Source: Flavobacteriaceae bacterium (lineage in GTDB: Bacteria; Bacteroidota; Bacteroidia; Flavobacteriales; Weeksellaceae). Taken from it: a stretch of 64,000 nt of DNA. The stretch spans positions 62,001 to 126,000 of the forward strand of contig JAUNUH010000007.1 of the NCBI GenBank assembly GCA_030538275.1. The letters are read 5' to 3'. Below, in pieces: positions 44,846 through 50,767 of this stretch. Both the position numbers and the translations under genes were made by a program. A model generated the notes under the pieces. It saw nothing but the letters and a program-made list of their open reading frames with translations, did not search any database and had not been told where the DNA came from. The first letter of the stretch is position 1. The number at the start of each line of letters is the position of its first letter.

Positions 44846-45847
44846 TTATTTTTTAATTAAAAATTCATTCTTTATCAGGTTCAGCGAAAAACTGTTGACC
44901 CGCTTGTTCACTTTCTTTTGTTCCTCTTTTTCGAGCGATTCATAATCAGCGGAAAATTCGTTTTTGAAGTCTTCCAAAGCATCCTGAACTAACAATCCGT
45001 TTATTTTTCCGATTAATTTGGGTTCAAACCGACCAATTTTACTCATCAAATTATTCAACCTGTTGAGATTGATGAAGGATAGGATTTCAGTCAGAACTTT
45101 TTCTGCAGATTCTGAAAGAGGAGTTGCCTCAATTTCTTTCCGTTCCACCTTTACCTTTTCGCTCCACTTTTCATTTTTGTTTTTCAGAATAATTCTGGCA
45201 CCGTTCCCGAAGAAAGCGGGTTTCAAGGGCTTTATAATGACACCTTCACATTCATTGTCTTCAATTTCAGGAAGATTCAACCATTCCGGAATTTTGGAAT
45301 TAAATTCTTTTGGGAATTTCAGAGCTTCTTCTAAATCTCCCTCAAACAAAGTTCTAGCATAGAAAAATCCATGTTTTTCAAAGTATTGGTTTGCAGTTTC
45401 CACATCTAGGAATTCAGTATCATCAATCATAATATCGAATGCATAAAATTCATTGAAAGGCGCATAATCAATGCCTTTTTGAACTTTGATGGCATCATTA
45501 ATCCTCTTTACATCGGGATGTTTGTAGGCACCACCAAATATTTCTCCGAAAACCGCAATTTTTGCTACCGAAGGAATTAAATTCTTTAAATCCTCAAATA
45601 ATTGAAAGACATTGCTCCTGTATTTTTCTAAAATCTGCTGACCGTTGAAAAAAACTTCGTCCGGAAGGATAAAATCAGTTCTTTTCGCAATTTTTATTTC
45701 ATTTCCGTTGGTTTGGAAAGAAAAGTTTGCACCGTGAACTTTCTCCTGAACAATAAATTTTTCTTTGTTCAGTCCAAGAAATCTGATTCTGTCCAGAACC
45801 TTTTCCTGATAAGAGTTTTCTATTGAGTTGTATTTCTTAAGATTCAT
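44846..45847 (-). CDS. T4 Rnl2-type RNA ligase
   Basis: 333 residues, matching T4 RNA ligase 2 (334) in length. Nucleotidyltransferase motifs are in order: motif I EKVHGANFSF with the adenylated Lys near residue 36, IKIAKRTDFI, motif III VFGEIFGGAYKH, motif IIIa FYAFDIMIDD, motif IV CEGVIIKPL and motif V ARIILKNKN. A helical C-terminal Rnl2 domain follows (about 250-333). Such enzymes seal nicks (3'-OH/5'-phosphate) in double-stranded RNA, including broken tRNA stems or loops held together. No partner kinase/phosphatase (Pnkp-like) is in the window, so 2',3'-cyclic ends would need outside help. It is flanked by HIRAN and RNase H-like genes, with tRNA-like RNA arrays on both sides. Confidence 0.92.
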   Translation of the reverse strand: MNLKKYNSIENSYQEKVLDRIRFLGLNKEKFIVQEKVHGANFSFQTNGNEIKIAKRTDFILPDEVFFNGQQILEKYRSNVFQLFEDLKNLIPSVAKIAVFGEIFGGAYKHPDVKRINDAIKVQKGIDYAPFNEFYAFDIMIDDTEFLDVETANQYFEKHGFFYARTLFEGDLEEALKFPKEFNSKIPEWLNLPEIEDNECEGVIIKPLKPAFFGNGARIILKNKNEKWSEKVKVERKEIEATPLSESAEKVLTEILSFINLNRLNNLMSKIGRFEPKLIGKINGLLVQDALEDFKNEFSADYESLEKEEQKKVNKRVNSFSLNLIKNEFLIKK

Positions 45848-45916
45848 TTTTTTAATTTTATATTGTTAAATTTTATGTTTTGAATCCGAAATCTTGAATT
45901 TAGAATTCGGAATTTC

Positions 45917-46402
45917 TCACACCATCAAATCCGCACAGTTGGAACTCGCAAACGCATAAGGTTTTGCCTTAAAAACATAACCCATTCCCAAAATGTAGCC
46001 CATTGCATCGCGTAAAGCGATATTGGATTTGAATTCTGCATCGGTGTTGATGTCGGCGTGAACTTCCATTTCTACATTGAATTCGTCCAAGATTTCAAAA
46101 ATTCTGTAGGCGATTTCCACGGATCTGTTCACCTCGTTCAACATCCTTTCTTTGATGCTGATGTTCTGAAATTCCTTCTGTTTTCGGATAAATGTAAACG
46201 CACCTTTTCCTTTTCGTACGAACACAACCGCCGTTGCATAATGAATTTCGTTGCCGTAAACATGAGAATCCGAACCAATGCAGACCTTCAAAGTATGCCC
46301 CAAATTCTGTTCGCGGATGATGGCTTCTCTCACCAATAATTCAATCGGATCGGTGAAGAATTTTCCACTCATATTCTGCCAAATTTCCTGTTGTGTTTTC
46401 AT
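45917..46402 (-). CDS. RNase H-fold protein, YkuK (DUF458) family
   Basis: 161 residues. The strand-acidic motif CIGSDSHVYGNEIHYATAVV (about 40-60) and the later MEVHADINTDAEFKSN (about 112-127) are the expected acidic positions of the RNase H-like fold in the YkuK/DUF458 family. TPFTDPIELLV-like N-terminal and YVFKAKPYAFASSNCAD C-terminal segments complete the match. A predicted RNase H-like nuclease of unknown substrate. It is the first protein gene after the tRNA run and is followed 69 bases later by the RNA ligase, so it could trim damaged RNA ends before sealing (inference). Confidence 0.82.
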   Translation of the reverse strand: MKTQQEIWQNMSGKFFTDPIELLVREAIIREQNLGHTLKVCIGSDSHVYGNEIHYATAVVFVRKGKGAFTFIRKQKEFQNISIKERMLNEVNRSVEIAYRIFEILDEFNVEMEVHADINTDAEFKSNIALRDAMGYILGMGYVFKAKPYAFASSNCADLMV

Positions 46403-46457
46403 TTTTTGTACGTTTAAGTTGTTCTACGTCATTTTTTAATTGTTTAATAAATTGTTG

Positions 46458-46530
46458 TGGAAAGAAAAAGAATTGAACTTTTACCTCAACATTTTCAGTG
46501 TTGCGTGCGTACCAATTACACCATCTTTCC
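46458..46530 (-). tRNA. Atypical tRNA-Phe (GAA)
   Basis: Canonical order on the minus strand: acceptor GGAAAGA (46530-46524) with TCTTTCC (46465-46459), perfect 7 bp; TG; D-arm GTGT-AATTGGTAC-GCAC; G; anticodon arm CAACA-CTGAAAA-TGTTG (anticodon GAA); 4-base variable loop AGGT; T-arm AAAAG-TTCAATT-CTTTT; discriminator A. CCA is not encoded (ACA follows). The A/T-rich T-stem and 4-base variable loop are unusual for a chromosomal bacterial tRNA-Phe and look more like phage or mobile-element tRNAs. Confidence 0.7.
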
Positions 46531-46599
46531 GGTTTTAGACCTTCATGGATTTTACATCTATGAAGGTTTTGGATTTCCGAGAGACAGTCGGAAAACCTT
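46531..46599 (-). ncRNA. Degenerate tRNA-sized unit between tRNA-Asn and tRNA-Phe
   Basis: 69 bases exactly filling the space between two tRNAs. Outer GGTTTT (46597-46592) pairs with AAAACC (46536-46531). Inside are CCGA-CTGTCTC-TCGG (an anticodon-arm look-alike with GUC) and a perfect 8-bp stem ACCTTCAT / ATGAAGGT (46567-46560 with 46546-46539) whose 13-base loop contains TGTAAA. An alternative 8-bp stem AAGGTTTT / AAAACCTT competes with these. No normal D- or T-arm is present, so it is either a decayed tRNA or a structured mimic. Confidence 0.5.
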
Positions 46600-46675
46600 T
46601 GGTAATTTCGGAAGGACTTGAACCTTCAACATTCGGCTTAACAGGCCGGAGTTCTACCCATTGAACTACAAAATC
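46600..46675 (-). tRNA. tRNA-Asn (GUU), CCA encoded
   Basis: Minus strand, 76 bases: acceptor GATTTTG (46675-46669) with CGAAATT (two G-T pairs), TA, D-arm GTTC-AATGGGTA-GAAC, T, anticodon arm CCGGC-CTGTTAA-GCCGA (one terminal mismatch; anticodon GUU), variable loop ATGTT, T-arm GAAGG-TTCAAGT-CCTTC, discriminator A and encoded CCA. Two wobble pairs and a mismatch make it weaker than a housekeeping tRNA. It lies about 50 bases after the attenuator-like terminator and heads the tRNA/RNA-ligase row. Confidence 0.72.
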
Positions 46676-46726
46676 CTATAATGAACAAGACTGAACTTGT
46701 AAATCTGTTTTTGAAATATTAAGAGC

Positions 46727-46756
46727 AAAAAAAAGCACCTCTTTTGGGGAGGTGCT
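46727..46756 (-). terminator. Strong intrinsic terminator in the leader of the RNA-repair locus (candidate attenuator)
   Basis: Perfect 8-bp stem AGCACCTC (46756-46749) / GAGGTGCT (46741-46734), 7-base loop, then T8 on the minus strand. No long gene ends here on that strand, only the 39-codon ORF 25 bases upstream. GAGGTG at 46809-46804, inside that ORF, can pair with the terminator's CACCTC (46754-46749) and would then prevent its formation. Confidence 0.85.
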
Positions 46757-46781
46757 GCAGTTTTTTTCCATCTCAGTTTCA

Positions 46782-46901
46782 TCAACTGAATGCCAGGTAC
46801 AGCCACCTCTGAAAGTTTTTACGTCCATAAAAATTTGCCTCTAAACACTGCGGATCTTGCATCCATTCCGTTTTGCTTGATATATGTCGTGTATTTTGCA
46901 T
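46782..46901 (-). CDS. 39-codon ORF, possible leader peptide
   Basis: Starts ATG at 46901 about 70 bases after a predicted promoter and ends 25 bases before the strong terminator. The peptide starts MQNTRHISSKTEWMQDPQCL and continues EANFYGRKNFQRWLYLAFS. The second half is dense in Asn, Phe, Tyr, Trp and Leu (N23-F24-Y25, N29-F30, W33-L34-Y35). Codons 31-33 overlap the GAGGTG segment able to pair with the terminator. The position and composition fit a translation-coupled attenuator sensing Asn/Phe/Tyr tRNAs. It may instead be a chance ORF on an sRNA. Confidence 0.4.
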   Translation of the reverse strand: MQNTRHISSKTEWMQDPQCLEANFYGRKNFQRWLYLAFS

Positions 46902-46975
46902 TTTTTGAATTTTATTATTTGTTATTATCGAATCAGCATGCGATGGCAAACTTTTTTCGGTATCAATTTCGGTGG

Positions 46976-47007
46976 CAAAGTAAAAACGAATTTTTCAATC
47001 TAACAAA
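46976..47007 (-). promoter_or_regulatory. Promoter of the RNA-repair locus leader
   Basis: TACTTTG (46982-46976) matches the Bacteroidetes -7 box with a TTTG (47007-47004) 21 bases upstream as -33. Predicted transcription on the minus strand starts near 46970. Confidence 0.55.
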
Positions 47008-47231
47008 TAAAATTTTAATTTAATTAACTGATAATCAAATGATTATGTGTAATTTTTAAAATAAGAAATCCCTGTCCGCAATGGTTCGCAGATGCTCAAA
47101 TTATCTAAATGACTGTCTCTCACCAGATTAATTTTCATTTAATATTTTACTTAAGTGTCAATTTTTTTGGTAAATATTTTTTAAAATTTTGCTTATTTTT
47201 TATCATTCTAAATAATTTTCTCTTATAAAAC

Positions 47232-47265
47232 ACAAAAACGCCCCAATTTCTTGAGGCGTTTTTGT
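47232..47265. terminator. Bidirectional intrinsic terminator
   Basis: 11-bp stem ACAAAAACGCC (47232-47242) / GGCGTTTTTGT (47255-47265), with T-rich sequence inside each arm and beyond. It closes the small minus-strand transcript unit from 47426. Confidence 0.8.
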
Positions 47266-47290
47266 ATTTTTTTGTTCTGATTTCAGTAAT

Positions 47291-47419
47291 TTATTCCATA
47301 AAATATCTAAAAAAAATACAAATTGCCTCGTGAGAAAGTATCACGTCAAAGCGTAAACTCCCCACTGTTGACGGACTTTCCCATTGATTTCCTGCGATAT
47401 GTATTCTTTGAAGTTTCAT
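47291..47419 (-). CDS. 42-codon ORF with its own promoter and terminator (small protein or sRNA)
   Basis: The peptide starts MKLQRIHIAGNQWESPSTVG and ends CIFFRYFME. The ATG is 14 bases after a perfect -7 box and the stop is 26 bases before an intrinsic terminator, so a transcript of about 190 bases is well supported even if translation is not. No family is recognised. The RNA itself has several short complementary stretches (GGGAAAGTCC, CAACAGTGGGGAG, CTTTGACGTG). It is upstream of, and on the same strand as, the RNA-repair leader. Confidence 0.42.
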   Translation of the reverse strand: MKLQRIHIAGNQWESPSTVGSLRFDVILSHEAICIFFRYFME

Positions 47420-47432
47420 AAAATTTTCGGTG

Positions 47433-47440
47433 CAAAGATA
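47433..47440 (-). promoter_or_regulatory. -7 promoter box of the 42-codon ORF
   Basis: TATCTTTG on the minus strand, a perfect TAnnTTTG, 14 bases before the ATG at 47419. The -33 position has only TTTC. Confidence 0.6.
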
Positions 47441-47640
47441 AAGTTTCGTTTGGGTATTGAAAGAATTAGTAAGAAATTTCTTGAGTTGGATCAATTAAAA
47501 AAGTAAAAAAATCATCAATTCATAATCAAAATCCTGACATCGAGATTTGTGTTGTAATAAAAAGGCAAATATGACCTACAAAATCCCCAAATTATTGTTA
47601 AATACTATTTAGAATTTTGAAATCGTCTTACTTTTGTCGG

Positions 47641-49269
47641 ATGAATTTTTTTCGCTTACTGATTTCAATTTTCATTGGATTTATTTTTATTTCTTGTTCT
47701 TCAACAAAACCCAAGAGCACTACTCCTATTCCGCCCAAGCCGGTTTCTGTAGTCGTACAAGCTGAGGAAAAAACTGAACCCATACCAATGGTTCCAGCAA
47801 AAATTTCTTTACCTGAAATCAAAAGAGAATTTCGAGCGGCATGGATTGCAACAGTGGCTAATTTGAACTGGCCTTCACGCAACGATCTTAGTTCGTATGA
47901 ACAACAAGAAGAAGCCATACAAATATTGGACGCATTACAGAATGCCAAATTCAATGCAGTTATTTTTCAAGCTAGAACTGCTTCTGACGCTTTATATAAC
48001 AGTAGTTTAGAACCATGGTCTTATTATCTTACCGGCAAGCTGGGCCAAGCACCAGAGCCTTATTATGACCCTTTGGAATTTTGGATTACAGAAGCGCATA
48101 AACGCGGAATGGAGCTTCATGTTTGGATAAATCCTTTTCGAGCTCACCATACCACAGGTGGGAAAATCACATCCAACAGCATAGCGCACAAAATGTCACA
48201 GCACAGTTATCAATTGAGAAACGGAATGTATTGGTTGGATCCATCGGCTACAGAAGTTCAAGATTGGGTGTCGAAGGTAATACAAGATATTTTGATTCGA
48301 TATGATTTGGATGCGCTTCATATGGACGATTATTTTTATCCATACAGAGAATATCACGGTGGTAGAGATTTTCCAGATCATAAAACATGGAATGATTATT
48401 TGAAACAAGGCGGACAATTGTCCCGTGCCGATTGGCGTCGAGACAATATTAATAAATTTGTACATCGGATACATCAAGAGATAAAAAGAGAAAAGCCCCA
48501 CGTTAAATTCGGAATTTCACCTTTTGGTATTTGGAAACCTGGATTTCCTGCTGGTACAACAGGCTTGTCACAGTATGATGAATTATATGCAGATGCCAAG
48601 CTATGGTTGAATGAAGGCTGGCTTGATTATTTCTCACCTCAACTTTATTGGAAAATTGGTGGTGCACAGGATTTCAATACATTATTGCAATGGTGGGAAA
48701 ATGAAAATACCATGAAACGGCATTTATGGCCAGGTTTGAACACAATTGGAGTGAAAAATGTAAGCAACCGAACGGATGAAATTTCTCAACAAATTCAAGC
48801 AACAAGAAGAATTATTCCGCAAAGTACTGGCGTTATACATTATAGCGTAAACGGAATTACCAAAAATACGCAGATGTTGGAGATGCTTACTGAAATGTAT
48901 AAAGAAGAGGCGCTAATTCCGGCAACACCATGGCTGAAGGCTAATTTGATGAAAACGCCACATCTTCAATTGGATAATGCAGGCGATTATTGGCATATAG
49001 ATTGGCAAAACAGTGATATGACAGGTGTCCGGCAATGGGTAATTTATCTAAAATATGGCACAGAATGGAAATCGACCCTACATGATTTTGAAACAACAAA
49101 CAAACTCATTCCCAAATCTTTAATTCAAAACAACAAAGAACATTTGCTAGAACTTGTTGCCATAAAGGCCATTGATAGAAATGGAAATGAGAGCGAAGAT
49201 TTGCAGCTGATAAAAGTCGGCGATACATTTTTGCAAGCTGTCGAAAAACCACTGCAAGCAAAAAATTGA
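47641..49269 (+). CDS. Glycoside hydrolase-like lipoprotein (GHL10 / YngK family)
   Basis: 542 residues from ATG 47641, which starts directly with a lipoprotein signal (LLISIFIGFIFISC, Cys then SSTKPK). The in-frame upstream ATG gives a longer, less typical N-terminus. The TIM-barrel GHL10 domain begins REFRAAWIATVANLNWPS and continues FNAVIFQARTASDALY, ELHVWINPFRAHHT, DALHMDDYFYPY and FGISPFGIWKPG, with acidic residues in DALHMDDY. The C-terminal part (after about 420) is a fibronectin-like beta domain. The family acts on cell-wall or extracellular glycans; the substrate is unknown. A TACTTTTG box four bases before this ATG suggests a leaderless or nearly leaderless mRNA. Confidence 0.88.
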   Translation: MNFFRLLISIFIGFIFISCSSTKPKSTTPIPPKPVSVVVQAEEKTEPIPMVPAKISLPEIKREFRAAWIATVANLNWPSRNDLSSYEQQEEAIQILDALQNAKFNAVIFQARTASDALYNSSLEPWSYYLTGKLGQAPEPYYDPLEFWITEAHKRGMELHVWINPFRAHHTTGGKITSNSIAHKMSQHSYQLRNGMYWLDPSATEVQDWVSKVIQDILIRYDLDALHMDDYFYPYREYHGGRDFPDHKTWNDYLKQGGQLSRADWRRDNINKFVHRIHQEIKREKPHVKFGISPFGIWKPGFPAGTTGLSQYDELYADAKLWLNEGWLDYFSPQLYWKIGGAQDFNTLLQWWENENTMKRHLWPGLNTIGVKNVSNRTDEISQQIQATRRIIPQSTGVIHYSVNGITKNTQMLEMLTEMYKEEALIPATPWLKANLMKTPHLQLDNAGDYWHIDWQNSDMTGVRQWVIYLKYGTEWKSTLHDFETTNKLIPKSLIQNNKEHLLELVAIKAIDRNGNESEDLQLIKVGDTFLQAVEKPLQAKN

Positions 49270-49378
49270 AATAATTAACTAAGATAACTTTGAAAATAAA
49301 ATGTATTAAAAAGCATTTTTAGAAATATAAGTAGCGATTTTGTAACACACTTTGTTATCTTGCAACTAATCTGATAGT

Positions 49379-50461
49379 ATGAACGAAAAAATGAATAAAA
49401 TTATATTAGCTTCAGCTTTGGTGTTGAGCATTATGGCTTGTAAAAAAGATGAAAAACCCGCAATTGTGGGCACCAATAACGAAGGCAAAGAACTGGTAAT
49501 CAATGCAGAAGGAGATACGGTGATTTACGAAGCTCCGCCAAGAGAAGAAGCAGAAATCATCAAAGAAAAAGAAAACTTGGATGGAATAAAAGCAGCCAAT
49601 GACGGTAGTTACAAATTTGGTTTGAACCTGAAAAAAGGATCTACCTACCCATTCAAAATATTCACAAAATCTACCAGTACAGAATCTGATGGTAAGCAAA
49701 GCGCAACAATGACGCAGGAATCCACAACTACCTTGGAATATATGGTAAAAGAAGTAAAAGACAGTACTTTTGTTTTGGATGTAACTTACAAACAATTTGC
49801 AGAGAAATATTCTGATGGAAAAGAAAGCTTTTCTTTTGACACCAACAGCCCTACAGCACCAACAAATGAATTTTTGAAATTGCGATACGATTTCAACAAA
49901 GCTGTGGTAGGAAACACATTCCAAATGGAAGTTTCTACACGAGGAAAAGTAAAATCAATAAATAATCTATGGAATGTTCGAGAAAAGGTGAAAAATAAAT
50001 TAAAAGATAATTTGTCACCCGAAGAAATAAAAGCCTTGGATGAAATTATTAATATGGCCATCAACGACGAGGCTATGCAACATATGTTTGAAGAATCGAT
50101 GGCGTATTATCCCAAAAAAGATGTGAAATTGGGAGACACCTGGAACCGTACCGAGTCTGCTGGAAGTGCAAATTCAAAAATGACTTATACTTTTGAAAGT
50201 ATTGAAAACAATATTGCTACCATCAAATTATCGGGTACAAGCACAGGTTCTGAAACTAAAAATATGCCCGATGGAAGCGGAATGAAATTACACCAAAGTC
50301 TGGATGGAAAAGTGAACGGCACAGTGAATATAAATGTAAACAGTGGCTGGATACAGAATGCGGTGATGGACAAGGACGAAACTATGCGTATGACACAAGA
50401 ATTTCAAGGTCAAAAGGCAAATTACTCTTCCAAAGTAAAATCAAATACAAAAATAAACTGA
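49379..50461 (+). CDS. DUF6263-like lipoprotein
   Basis: 360 residues with a lipobox (ALVLSIMAC, Cys near residue 21; ATG 49391 is an alternative start). The mature protein begins KKDEKPAIVGTNNEGKELVI, a lysine/glutamate-rich linker, then a beta-rich domain (LNLKKGSTYPFKIFTKSTST, FVLDVTYKQFAEKYS, GDTWNRTESAGS, GWIQNAVMDKDETMRMTQ). This pattern is the DUF6263 type seen in Bacteroidetes; its function is unknown. The next small gene starts two bases after its stop, so they share a transcript. Confidence 0.78.
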   Translation: MNEKMNKIILASALVLSIMACKKDEKPAIVGTNNEGKELVINAEGDTVIYEAPPREEAEIIKEKENLDGIKAANDGSYKFGLNLKKGSTYPFKIFTKSTSTESDGKQSATMTQESTTTLEYMVKEVKDSTFVLDVTYKQFAEKYSDGKESFSFDTNSPTAPTNEFLKLRYDFNKAVVGNTFQMEVSTRGKVKSINNLWNVREKVKNKLKDNLSPEEIKALDEIINMAINDEAMQHMFEESMAYYPKKDVKLGDTWNRTESAGSANSKMTYTFESIENNIATIKLSGTSTGSETKNMPDGSGMKLHQSLDGKVNGTVNINVNSGWIQNAVMDKDETMRMTQEFQGQKANYSSKVKSNTKIN

Positions 50462-50462
50462 G

Positions 50463-50678
50463 GTGGGACAATTAATTGAAATTATTCTAATCGCGATTAT
50501 CGCCTATTTCATTTTCAATTGGATCAGAAAAATTTTTATGCTGAGTAACCCAAGAAATCAAAGGCAACCTGGTGTAAGAATTTTCAAAAAAGGTGAAATA
50601 GAAAAATCCACAGTTGATGTTTCTGATGCAGAAACTGTTGAATACGAAGAAATCAAAAAAACGGATTTCAAAGATTAG
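50463..50678 (+). CDS. DUF4834-type small membrane protein
   Basis: 71 residues from GTG at 50463, one base after the preceding stop. A single transmembrane segment (IEIILIAIIAYFIFNWIRKIF) is followed by a polar tail with QPGVRIFKKGEIE and an acidic end. This is the DUF4834 layout common in Flavobacteriia, of unknown role. It is translationally coupled to the DUF6263 lipoprotein and lies just before yfhO. Confidence 0.8.
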   Translation: MGQLIEIILIAIIAYFIFNWIRKIFMLSNPRNQRQPGVRIFKKGEIEKSTVDVSDAETVEYEEIKKTDFKD

Positions 50679-50767
50679 ATTTTTATTTAAAACCAGTTTT
50701 ACAAAACTTTACATTCGTTTGATAGCTTAAAAACGAATGCTATCACAAAGTTTTATATTTTTACCAA

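Noticed and set aside
46790-47023. 77-codon plus-strand frame
   Set aside because: It is the antisense of the predicted leader and promoter of the RNA-repair locus, and its composition is that of non-coding A/T-rich DNA.
11078-47600. A single integrated island with attachment sites
   Set aside because: I looked for an integrase, a tRNA-anchored repeat or matching direct repeats at both ends and found none. The block looks composite rather than one element.
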